Shown here in pieces: positions 35,822 to 43,596 of a stretch of DNA of 64,000 nucleotides. Position numbers and translations under genes: made by a program. Numbering within the stretch: position 1 is the first letter of the stretch; each line of letters starts with the position of its first letter. Source of the DNA: Sporosarcina sp. BP05 (lineage in GTDB: Bacteria > Bacillota > Bacilli > Bacillales_A > Planococcaceae); the NCBI RefSeq assembly GCF_014282005.1, contig NZ_JACFTD010000018.1, forward strand, positions 1 to 64,000, given 5' to 3'. Under the pieces are notes generated by a model, which was not told the origin of the DNA, did no database searches, and saw nothing but the letters and a program-made list of their open reading frames with translations.

Positions 35822-36832
35822 TTAATCTCTTTCTTCGAGCCAATTGTAGAAGGGTACTCTTTTAACTTTTCTCTCTGTGCTTTCATTATTCAATTCCAAT
35901 AATTTTTCCAATCTTTTTATATATGCATTAGCATCGGCTAGGTAAGTTTTTGCGCGTTCTTTAGTAATCTTCCCCTCTTTAATTCCCACTTGCATTTCCA
36001 TAGATTTTCTTACTAATTCTGTCGCTTCTTTTCTGTGGTCATTATTATTTAAATCAATATAAATCCACATATCTTTTTCAATCGCATTTAAAACCCTTTC
36101 TAATGCTTCCATTTGGGAAGTAGATGCAGCGGCCACCTTTTGACCTGAAGACCAATGTAACTCAAAGCCGACAATTGAGCGCCCTTCTTTTTTCTCAACA
36201 TACCAAACCTCTAGCTCCGTATATTTATTAAGTTCTTCAATTGCAGCGTCTAATACTGATATTTTAAATCGTGCTGTGTTTTGCTGATATGTTTTTTTAT
36301 CTTCAACACTAAATAATTTCATGAGTGCGTCTTTAGATAAGTTTTTATGCCAGTAACCATAATGAGATTTTAAGTAATCGTATAACACCCAAGAAAAACC
36401 ACTTTTGAATTTCGCAGTAATAGACAAATCAGTTGTAATATAGTGTTCTTGAAGTTCTAAAATATGTGGGATCATGTCTTCGGTCCACTTGAATTTAAAT
36501 AAACCTTTACTATATTTGATTGACTGGAAAACATTATTAAACTCGAATGAATCATTTTCTAAATCTACATTGCTAAACTTCAAATCAAATACTGTTTCAG
36601 CATCTCGTTTTGCGTTTACAGTTTGATATTTTTCAATTTCAAATTTGCGTTCAAAATCCGCTTTATTAAATTCTGTTTTTCCGTCTGTCTGTGTTGAATA
36701 TATAGCAAATGCGAATAATTGCATTTGATTTAAAGAAAGACCTTTATTTAACTTCGCCATAGATAGACTATTGCTTTTTTGGATACTATTTTCAAAATCA
36801 ACAACTTGTTCTTTACTATTACTTCTACCCAA
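35822..36832 (-). CDS. Rep_3 family plasmid replication initiator 1
   Basis: The 336-residue protein carries both winged-helix domains of Rep_3/RepB initiators. The first holds LNKGLSLNQMQLFAFAIYS and GLFKFKWTEDMIPHILEL. The second holds GFSWVLYDYLKSHYG...LMKLFSVEDK and LDAAIEELNKYTELEVWY. It binds the four 22-bp iterons at 36944-37031. The start is TTG after AGGAGTG. Diverged half-iterons (TGTACTTTAT) at 36872 and 36911, near the promoter, suggest autoregulation. Confidence 0.9.
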   Translation of the reverse strand: MGRSNSKEQVVDFENSIQKSNSLSMAKLNKGLSLNQMQLFAFAIYSTQTDGKTEFNKADFERKFEIEKYQTVNAKRDAETVFDLKFSNVDLENDSFEFNNVFQSIKYSKGLFKFKWTEDMIPHILELQEHYITTDLSITAKFKSGFSWVLYDYLKSHYGYWHKNLSKDALMKLFSVEDKKTYQQNTARFKISVLDAAIEELNKYTELEVWYVEKKEGRSIVGFELHWSSGQKVAAASTSQMEALERVLNAIEKDMWIYIDLNNNDHRKEATELVRKSMEMQVGIKEGKITKERAKTYLADANAYIKRLEKLLELNNESTERKVKRVPFYNWLEERD

Positions 36833-36943
36833 GATGATTTCACTCCTATACTTAATATATCCTTTTTAATGTACTTTATAAAAAACGAAAGTTCATTACT
36901 ATGAATCTACTGTACTTTATATTTTACCAAAGTACAAATAAAA

Positions 36944-37031
36944 GGATACATAAAGTACGATAAAGGGATACATAAAGTACAATAGTGGGATACATAAAGT
37001 ATGATAGAGGGATACATAAAGTACAATAAAA
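36944..37031 (+). repeat. iterons of replicon 1 (origin)
   Basis: There are four direct repeats of GGATACATAAAGTACRATA at exact 22-bp spacing (36944, 36966, 36988, 37010), in an AT-rich tract just upstream of the initiator gene. Confidence 0.92.
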
Positions 37032-37380
37032 GCTTCAATCCCTTGTGGCTCTAGGCGTTGTAGAGTTGACAAATAGTACTAATCTTTAGGAACTTTAAGA
37101 ACTTAAAAGGTTAATATATATAAGCATATTAAAAATGATATATTTCAAGTTTTCGAGCAATAACGTTTCGCTATCTAATTTGATATATATTAAGTTACAA
37201 AAAGAATAGAAAAAGAATAGAGATAGAATGGGACTAGCATAGACTTTAAAAGCCACACGAGCCGTTTTGAGGAACTTCAACCACATTTAGGTATAAACCT
37301 TCATGTATACCTAAGGAATCTCTTAAAAGGAATTTTAAGCATTGACTTAGCGCTACGAATCTTAATAATTGATTAACAGA
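37032..37380. other. AT-rich origin-flanking region
   Basis: No gene is seen. It contains AT-rich runs suited to unwinding (37110-37215) and a TTAGGTATA...TATACCTAA hairpin (37288-37315). Confidence 0.5.
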
Positions 37381-37383
37381 TTG

Positions 37384-37415
37384 AGGACTGCACTAATCGG
37401 GTGCAGTCCTTTTTT
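37384..37415 (+). terminator. terminator
   Basis: AGGACTGCAC pairs with GTGCAGTCCT around a 7-base loop, followed by TTTTT. It would stop transcripts leaving the replicon-1 origin. Confidence 0.8.
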
Positions 37416-37529
37416 CTATTTGGATTTACTTTTATTAGTCTTTTTCTGCATCGGAATATTGAACTTTTTTCCATGGTTTATCATTTCGCGGGCGACCTCG
37501 GCAGCTAACTCTTTTTTGTCCTTACTCAT
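37416..37529 (-). CDS. 37-residue basic protein, module M copy 1
   Basis: MSKDKKELAAEVAREMINHG then KKFNIPMQKK and a Lys-rich tail. The ATG follows GGGAGG. A paralogue of 39 residues lies at 51474-51593 (MSN...EEAADLAKRIIDSGKKYNFP). Each is divergent from a ~208-residue paralogue pair. Function unknown. The conserved core is A(A/D)(E/L)xA(K/R)xxIxxGKK(F/Y)N. Confidence 0.6.
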   Translation of the reverse strand: MSKDKKELAAEVAREMINHGKKFNIPMQKKTNKSKSK

Positions 37530-37680
37530 TGTAAACCTCCCTTGGATTCTTCGGTATTAGCAGTCTCTCCAAGAGGTTATTTTTCTATGCATAACCACTC
37601 CCCTCTCGACCATAGGATGGGGAATAAACCTGTGACGCAGCTAAACTGTCACAGGGCTAATTGTGAGATGGAGGATGGGT
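37530..37680 (+). promoter_or_regulatory. structured leader of the 37681 gene
   Basis: Two stems lie here: CTCCCC...GGGG (37599-37624) and CCTGTGAC...GTCACAGG (37629-37656), followed by GGGCTAAT and the ribosome site. An alignable leader (CTCCCCCAC...GTGGGATAAA and GGGTCTAAT) precedes the paralogue at 51743. Confidence 0.55.
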
Positions 37681-38307
37681 ATGCAAGCAGAGAAGGGTAC
37701 TAGAAAAGTTCGTTCCGATAAAAAACGAGAGGTTCAACCGACCATTTCAATTGAATTAAAAGAAGCAATTTATAGATTATCTTACATTACAAATACCCCT
37801 GTTAAAGATGTGGCTGAAAGGATTTGTGAAGACGGTATTTTATCCCGTAAAGTCATAGAAGGTTTATCGCAATATTTCCGGCGATCTGTCAGGCTGAAAA
37901 ACACAATGTACATGGGTGACTTGGAACGTCCGACCATTCAACGAAAATTCCCCGCTGGACATACGGAAAGAATTGGCATTCGTTTCAAGCAACATACTTT
38001 TGAAAATATTTCAGCATTAGCCTATGCGTTGGATTGTACTCCGTCACGGGCAACCTCTCTCCTACTGGAAGCAAGTCTCCATGATTCTGACTTTATAAAT
38101 AAATATTTCCACGATCATTTAAAACAGGTACTTGATGAACGTCGCATGGCCGAGTTAAAAAAAGTGCTCAAGTATATAAACACTAATAACCCGTATGATG
38201 AAAAACTATCGTGGGGATTGTTGCTATCGTATCTTTACGAAGAGATTAAAGATGGGGCAGGAACAGTGTCGGAGTCAATTACAACGTTCATTAACAAGTG
38301 GAGATAG
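37681..38307 (+). CDS. conserved plasmid protein, module M copy 1
   Basis: The protein has 208 residues from the ATG 6 bases after GGAGG. It is basic at the N-terminus (RKVRSDKKREVQPTIS) with a helical region ELKEAIYRLSYITNTPVKDV that could be an RHH-type DNA-binding fold, a middle repeat-like region (ALAYALDCTPSRATSLLLEA), and a conserved C-terminus LKKVLKYINTNNPY. It is clearly paralogous to 51743-52372. Function unknown; it is adjacent to replicon 2. Confidence 0.7.
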   Translation: MQAEKGTRKVRSDKKREVQPTISIELKEAIYRLSYITNTPVKDVAERICEDGILSRKVIEGLSQYFRRSVRLKNTMYMGDLERPTIQRKFPAGHTERIGIRFKQHTFENISALAYALDCTPSRATSLLLEASLHDSDFINKYFHDHLKQVLDERRMAELKKVLKYINTNNPYDEKLSWGLLLSYLYEEIKDGAGTVSESITTFINKWR

Positions 38308-38672
38308 TTGCCATTCTAAAAGCAAAAGAGATCCAGCAGCTTAATAATAGATTTATATAGACGTTAATTTTATCAGTTTATGACGAAACGCCTTTAAATG
38401 ACGTTGTAGGCGTTCTATTGGTAGTTTGACAGTTATACTCATGAAATCTGTTGAATCGCTTTGTGGACGCTCTGGTGTAGTTTAAAAGGTACTTTGAAAG
38501 GATGCGACTTGTCTCATTGTTAGGAACGGTTTAAAAAAAGAATTTGAATCAATAGATTTATAGCCACCACCACCACGCTCTTGTTTGTTGTTGTTTTAAT
38601 ATTACTTGTTTTAAGTGATTACTAGTGATTACAGCACCTCTCAAACGCTTGGTATGACTGGCTTTGTAAGGT
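38308..38672. other. intergenic region before replicon-2 iterons
   Basis: No gene is seen. It contains a stem ACGAAACGCCT...AGGCGTTCT (38382-38417). It may hold origin accessory sequences. Confidence 0.4.
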
Positions 38673-38800
38673 CAAACTATCACACTTTTGGTCTTAAACA
38701 TCACACTTTTGGTCTTAACTATCACACTTTTGGTCTCCCAAACATCACACTTTTGGTCTTAACTATCACACTTCTGGTCTTAACTATCACAACTTACATA
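38673..38800 (+). repeat. iterons of replicon 2 (origin)
   Basis: Six direct repeats of ATCACACTTTTGGTCTTAA start at 38679, 38700, 38721, 38744, 38765 and 38786 (spacing 21 bp, once 23). The last is partial. They lie about 100 bases before the second initiator. Confidence 0.92.
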
Positions 38801-38895
38801 ACCGAGGATATTAGTTGACCTTAAAGGGTTTGTGGTTCATAATGGGTAATATAGAGGTCACAAACCGATTATTTGTGATACATGGGAGGGTTTTT

Positions 38896-40050
38896 ATGAA
38901 TAAAAAATTTATAGTGGCACAATCAAATGAACTTATTACAGCAAGGCATAACAATCCATTGACAAGTAGAGAACAAAAATTAATTCTTGCTATGGTCAGT
39001 GAAATTCAACCTGACGATGAAGATTTCAAAGAGTACCGAATTTCATTGAAAAACTTTAATGAGCTTTTAGGATTGAAAGGAAGCACTAAATACACTCAAA
39101 TGAGAGAAATTATGGAAAATCTAATGAAAAAAACAATACAAATTCCACGGAAAGATAAAGGTTGGTTACTTGTGCATTGGGTTTCCAGTGCTGAATATGT
39201 AGATGGTTCGGGGGTTATTGAGTTGACATTCTCCCCGAAATTAAAGCCTTATTTGTTGCAGCTTCAACAATATACTTCGTATAAATTAAGTAATATATTA
39301 TCTCTTAATAGCACATACTCGATTCGTTTGTATGAAATCATAAAAAGATATAGCTACTTGGGGACTTGGGATTGTCCACTTGAAAATTTAAGAGAAATGA
39401 TAGGCGTACAGGAAGATATGTATAAACAATACGGTCATTTTAAATCTCGTGTTTTAAAAAGAGCAGTTGATGAAGTCAATGAAAAAACCGATGTTAAAGT
39501 TGTTTTTGAAGAAATTAAAAAAGGTCGAAGCGTTGATAAAATTAAATTTACAATCCGTAAATCTTCAGCTCCTGAAATCGAGCCAGTAGAGGAAACGGAA
39601 CAACCGAAAATTCCGGAAAAAGCGCCTGAAAATGCAGATGTACGCACTCGTTTGAATGGTTTAGCAGACAAAAAACTTTACCAGTTCACTCAAAATTATT
39701 TTTCTCAATTGTATCAAGGGGCATTATTCATATGGGGAGAAAAAGCCGAAAATGAATTAGTAATGCTTATTGAGTATGTCAATGTAGAAAAATCTGTACA
39801 GAATCCACTTGGATTTATTAAGTCGCAAATTCAATTAGCCTGGGAAGCTTATGAGCGTGGAGAACATACAACGTTTGCTGACCTTCAACCAACAAAAGAA
39901 AGAACAACTGGACGGGAAGAAATTATTCCTGATTGGTTCAAAAAAAACAGTAAAGATAATGAACCAAAAAAGGAAAAAGACAAGGCTAATATTGATGAAG
40001 AACGGGAAGCTTTACTGAAAGAATTAGGTATCCAAAAAGATCACATATGA
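38896..40050 (+). CDS. Rep_3 family plasmid replication initiator 2
   Basis: The protein has 384 residues from the ATG after GGGAGGG; the frame is open further upstream but without a better start. Rep_3 signatures are NELITARHNNPLTSREQKLI, then STYSIRLYEIIKRYSYLGTW and VDEVNEKTDVKVVFEEIKKG. The C-terminal ~130 residues are variable and charged. It is quite different from initiator 1 and pairs with the 21-bp iterons. An inverted iteron pair follows the gene. Confidence 0.92.
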   Translation: MNKKFIVAQSNELITARHNNPLTSREQKLILAMVSEIQPDDEDFKEYRISLKNFNELLGLKGSTKYTQMREIMENLMKKTIQIPRKDKGWLLVHWVSSAEYVDGSGVIELTFSPKLKPYLLQLQQYTSYKLSNILSLNSTYSIRLYEIIKRYSYLGTWDCPLENLREMIGVQEDMYKQYGHFKSRVLKRAVDEVNEKTDVKVVFEEIKKGRSVDKIKFTIRKSSAPEIEPVEETEQPKIPEKAPENADVRTRLNGLADKKLYQFTQNYFSQLYQGALFIWGEKAENELVMLIEYVNVEKSVQNPLGFIKSQIQLAWEAYERGEHTTFADLQPTKERTTGREEIIPDWFKKNSKDNEPKKEKDKANIDEEREALLKELGIQKDHI

Positions 40051-40068
40051 GTTGTAATCACGATAAAG

Positions 40069-40107
40069 TGAGTTGTGATAATTAAGACCAAAAATGTGAT
40101 AGTTTGA
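40069..40107 (-). repeat. inverted iterons downstream of rep 2
   Basis: Read on the minus strand, this is AAACTATCAC...TTTTTGGTCTTAATTATCACAACT, nearly identical to the last two upstream iterons. It could be a handcuffing or copy-control site. Confidence 0.8.
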
Positions 40108-40130
40108 ATTCAAGCATGTTGATTACTATG

Positions 40131-40171
40131 AAAGTCGATTGCTCTTACTAAATGGAGCAGTCGGCTTTTTT
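40131..40171 (+). terminator. terminator of rep 2
   Basis: AAGTCGATTGCTC pairs with GGAGCAGTCGGCTT (G-U pairs allowed) and TTTTTT follows. Confidence 0.8.
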
Positions 40172-40351
40172 AAATCTATGCTTAAAAAGATGCACAAGGC
40201 ATTTTAAGGGCCTGTAACGAATTTTAGGTATGTAGGTTTTTAAAATACTAAAAAACCATCTACCAACATGATAGACGGCTTTTAATTTATCCTCTTTAAT
40301 TCATTAAACATTTAAAAATTTCCCCTATCTATTTGTTTTCAGTAGAAAATA

Positions 40352-40501
40352 TCAATATCTTGAAGTTGAAGAAGCGAACATACCTAAAGTTAAAAGTATA
40401 AGTAACATACTTAAAGTAAATTTAAACAATGCAAACGCAACAGTAACAGTAAACGTTAATAATTTAAATGCAGCTCTGACGGTAAAACTTAAAAATCTCA
40501 T
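40352..40501 (-). CDS. 49-residue membrane protein
   Basis: ATG follows AGGAGTGGTTTGAT. The peptide MRFLSFTVRAAFKLLTFTVT... has one long or two short TM helices and Thr/Phe/Leu-rich composition. It follows the 40528 gene on the same strand. The role is unknown; it resembles toxin-like or transfer-associated small hydrophobic peptides only in composition. Confidence 0.55.
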   Translation of the reverse strand: MRFLSFTVRAAFKLLTFTVTVAFALFKFTLSMLLILLTLGMFASSTSRY

Positions 40502-40527
40502 ATCAAACCACTCCTTTATTTTTATAA

Positions 40528-41091
40528 TTATAAATCTAAATCATCTTTTTGTTTTTCTTTCTTCTTATCGTGATCCCTGCTTGTATCCTTGCTGGTTGTA
40601 TTATTTAAAATATTTAAATCAGCAACGGTTTGAACACTACTTCTAGTATCGTCTATATCAATCCGGTCAGGTACTCCATCATTATCTAAATCCACTTCTT
40701 TTATACTTTCTGCATATCTCAACCTTAAATCTCTATCTCTTTTCGTTGCTTGATCTAATGTACCTTGACCTAATTTTTTTTCTAGCTCATTAGGTTTTAT
40801 AGCAGCAACGGATTTAAGGAATTTATTTTTATACTTAGCTTCAAATAATTTTTCATAGGAAGGAAATTCTACGGTTGAATGCTCTAAATCTTTTAAATCA
40901 TTTTCTGTCAAATTATCTAATTCTGCAAGTCGTACTGGATCAATTGAGTAAATAACAGAACCCTTTGAATCTACGGAAATACTTTCGCAGTAGTTTTTTT
41001 CAAACTGGCAAAGATTCTGATAAGCTAATTCTTTTTCTGTACCTATTCCTCTTTCAATATGCGCATTTTTTTCAAATGCTAATTCAGGCAT
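40528..41091 (-). CDS. hypothetical protein with a DxDxDG calcium-loop motif
   Basis: The 187-residue charged soluble protein contains VDLDNDGVPDRIDIDD at about 140-155, typical of EF-hand-like/thrombospondin-type-3 calcium-binding loops. A basic, low-complexity C-terminus follows. No signal peptide. It is in a leftward cluster with the PcfB-like gene, next to the candidate oriT. Confidence 0.6.
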   Translation of the reverse strand: MPELAFEKNAHIERGIGTEKELAYQNLCQFEKNYCESISVDSKGSVIYSIDPVRLAELDNLTENDLKDLEHSTVEFPSYEKLFEAKYKNKFLKSVAAIKPNELEKKLGQGTLDQATKRDRDLRLRYAESIKEVDLDNDGVPDRIDIDDTRSSVQTVADLNILNNTTSKDTSRDHDKKKEKQKDDLDL

Positions 41092-41168
41092 AAATAAAAC
41101 ACTCCCTTATCAAATATTAAATTAAAACGATAGGCGTAAAATACGACTACCGTTTTTTAGGTTGCTTG

Positions 41169-42611
41169 TTAAAGAGATAATTCTTTGTCACGTTTTTTAT
41201 CTTTATCATTATTTTTTTCTTTTTCCTTCAATAGCTTATCAATTTCTTTAATACCGTCAATTGAAAATGCCGAAGGTGATTTTGGCTTGTCGATTATTTT
41301 TTCTTTTTCTAAACCATTCCCAACAGTTTTAACATCTTTTATTTCTTTTGGAACTGCTTTATCCATTCCTTCAATATCATTGTTCTCCGATTGAGATTGT
41401 TTTTCTAATTGCTTATTCATTGTTAAATTTTCCGTTATTTTATCAATATCATTCATATGGATTTTTCCTTTAGGAGCTACATCTTTTGTGTCGTGAATAT
41501 TTTCGTTATACAGACCATCAACTTTACTGATTTGTTCTTCTGAAAGTTTGTCTCTAGCTGCTGTATAGTTATCTAATTGTTTTTCTGAATCAGGGTTTAA
41601 CATATATTCATTTGTTTCCAAAAATAAGTCTTTTTCTTCGGGAGATAACTGATTAAATATGTTATCTAATTGTTCTTCCTTACTTATAGAATTAATATTC
41701 ACGATTTCAGAATGTAGATTTTGAACATTTTCAATTTGTTCTGTAGATAGATCATTTTTTAGTCCATCTAACTCATTCATTTTTTCAAACAAAACTTGTT
41801 CTTTAGGTGACAATTTATTTAACGAATCATTTAATTCATTTTCTTTCGTTTTTATTTTGATTTTGCCAGCATCTAATTCATTATCATTTTGAAGTAAACT
41901 ACTTTGTACTTGTTCAAGTTCTGAAGAGAGAATTTTATCTTTTGGAAGTTCGCCATCACCAGTGAAAACATTTTCTTTATATAGATCATGAACATTCTTA
42001 ACTTGTTCATCTGAAAGACCTTTTTGCAAATCAGTAAGTGCCATTTTTTGTTCCTGATTAGAAATTTCTACTTCATTTATTTTCATAAACAGAGCCTGTT
42101 CTTGTGGTGACAATTCATTTAAGGTATTTGCCAGTTGTTTTTCTTCTGGATTTAATTCAACTATATTTCGTATTTTGGGTTTTTCACCTAATTCATTTTC
42201 GTTTTTATTCTCTAATTCCAAGTTCTTTTTTTCAATAATATTTTTCAAAGACTTTTCAATTACGTTTGCATCCCTGGAAGCAAAGAAGAATGAGTAACTA
42301 TCTTTATCGTTTTTAACAATGGAGAAATCAACCCCCATTTTTTTGAATTCATTTTGATAGTCTTTTACTTGTTCCTTAGTAATATTGTCGTCTAAAGCCA
42401 TGACACCATCTTTATGTTTACTTACCAGGTCTTTAATCTTTTGTTTACCTTCTATCGTGTTATCTTTTATAACGAAATCTTGTTTCCCATTATCCTTTTC
42501 AAATAGATCATTTAAAGATTTAAGTATTTTTAGAATTAGTTCCTCTGTTAATTTAGCACCTTGTCCAGCAATTTCTATTACATTATTCGTGTGTTCATCT
42601 ACTGATACCAT
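41169..42611 (-). CDS. PcfB-like (DUF3801) protein with internal repeats
   Basis: The protein has about 480 residues. The N-terminal ~115 residues resemble PcfB/DUF3801, accessory factors of Gram-positive conjugation (EIAGQGAKLTEELILKILKS and a KKMGVDFSIVKNDKDSYSFF region). It continues into Glu/Asn/Lys-rich repeats: LSPQEQALF, LSPKEQVLF and LSPEEKDLF modules, each with a following LSxEQ(V/I/S) helix. I place the start at ATG 42611 after GGAAAGG. Its location between tra/rep and the relaxase suggests a relaxosome role. Confidence 0.7.
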   Translation of the reverse strand: MVSVDEHTNNVIEIAGQGAKLTEELILKILKSLNDLFEKDNGKQDFVIKDNTIEGKQKIKDLVSKHKDGVMALDDNITKEQVKDYQNEFKKMGVDFSIVKNDKDSYSFFFASRDANVIEKSLKNIIEKKNLELENKNENELGEKPKIRNIVELNPEEKQLANTLNELSPQEQALFMKINEVEISNQEQKMALTDLQKGLSDEQVKNVHDLYKENVFTGDGELPKDKILSSELEQVQSSLLQNDNELDAGKIKIKTKENELNDSLNKLSPKEQVLFEKMNELDGLKNDLSTEQIENVQNLHSEIVNINSISKEEQLDNIFNQLSPEEKDLFLETNEYMLNPDSEKQLDNYTAARDKLSEEQISKVDGLYNENIHDTKDVAPKGKIHMNDIDKITENLTMNKQLEKQSQSENNDIEGMDKAVPKEIKDVKTVGNGLEKEKIIDKPKSPSAFSIDGIKEIDKLLKEKEKNNDKDKKRDKELSL

Positions 42612-42699
42612 ATTGTTATTCACCTTTCCTTTCTTTACTCTCTTATTACCTTCTATTATACCATAATTATGAAATAATTGATATATTTAAGAAAGAGGA

Positions 42700-42870
42700 A
42701 TATAGTAATTTGACGGAGGGCAAGCTACGGGTGTGTGATCACACACCCCAAAAACGCTGTTTTTGACTAGGTAGGATTCTCCTACAACCTATACAAATTT
42801 TTGATGCTAATTTTTTCAAAATTAGTATCAATATTTGTTGTCGCTACGCTCGAATTTATTAAAAAAAAGG
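42700..42870. other. candidate oriT
   Basis: A nest of inverted repeats lies immediately upstream of mobC-relaxase: perfect GGGTGTGTGATCACACACCC (42729-42748), GTAGGA/TCCTAC (42772-42786), and TTGATGCTAATTTT/AAAATTAGTATCAA (42801-42831), followed by GTCGCTACGCTCG. Divergent genes on either side and repeat density fit a transfer origin. The nick site is not identified. Confidence 0.6.
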
Positions 42871-42880
42871 TGGTATTATT

Positions 42881-43588
42881 ATGGCTAGAATTAAAACATA
42901 TATGAAAATATCCTTATCATTTGATGATAAGGAATTTATAAAAAATAAAGCAGAGGAATTAGGTTACAAAAGTGTTTCTGCATTCCTTTTAGAAAGCGCA
43001 AGAAATCATTTTCGTTTAGACATGGACATGAGTACTTATAGAAAATTAGCAAGCGAGGTAAACTACATTGGGAAAAATATTAATAGCTTAGTACGTAAAG
43101 TGAATTCAGCTGGTTTTTATTCCGATAATGACATAGATTTTTTAAAGACAAACCAAAAAATTATTATTGATTTAATGAAAAAAGAATATGATCGCTTACT
43201 CGATTTGAAAAGAAACTTTACAAGTGAAAATTTGAACCTAGAAGAGAAAGAAAATTTGATAAAAGCATTGGAAGATAATGAAATTCAAGTTCCTAAAAAG
43301 GTAGTTCTTGAAGCGATATATGAACAAATAAAAGACGACTTTATTTATATTGGTGAAGCAGTTGAAAGTTCCCCTGAACAAGATAAGGACGTTGCAGAAT
43401 ATTTTTGGCAATACTTATATGGGGAAACTCTATTTAATTTAGAAGAAAAACAATTAATTAAATTTGCTGATTCAATATTTTTATATGCTCAAAAGTTAAA
43501 AATGAAGTTGCTTAAGTTGGATAATATTTTTGATAATGATGATTGGTTTAGTTTGAAAGATATACTAGATGAATATGAAGTTTACTAA
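42881..43588 (+). CDS. MobC-like relaxosome accessory protein
   Basis: The 235-residue protein begins with an RHH-type segment (KTYMKISLSFDDKEFIKNKA then YKSVSAFLLESARNHF) and a MobC-like LASEVNYIGKNINSLVRKVN region at about 60-80. A helical C-terminal domain follows. It should bind oriT next door and position the relaxase. It ends 8 bases before the relaxase gene. Confidence 0.82.
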   Translation: MARIKTYMKISLSFDDKEFIKNKAEELGYKSVSAFLLESARNHFRLDMDMSTYRKLASEVNYIGKNINSLVRKVNSAGFYSDNDIDFLKTNQKIIIDLMKKEYDRLLDLKRNFTSENLNLEEKENLIKALEDNEIQVPKKVVLEAIYEQIKDDFIYIGEAVESSPEQDKDVAEYFWQYLYGETLFNLEEKQLIKFADSIFLYAQKLKMKLLKLDNIFDNDDWFSLKDILDEYEVY

Positions 43589-43596
43589 GTGGAAGA

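Noticed and set aside
37590..37680. Possible c-di-GMP or similar riboswitch (GTGACGCAGCTAAAC)
   Set aside because: The GACGCA similarity is short and the partner motifs (such as GGCAAACC) are missing; the paralogous leader does not keep it.
38673..38800. CRISPR-like short repeats
   Set aside because: The 21-bp tandem repeats have no spacers and sit before a Rep_3 initiator: they are iterons.
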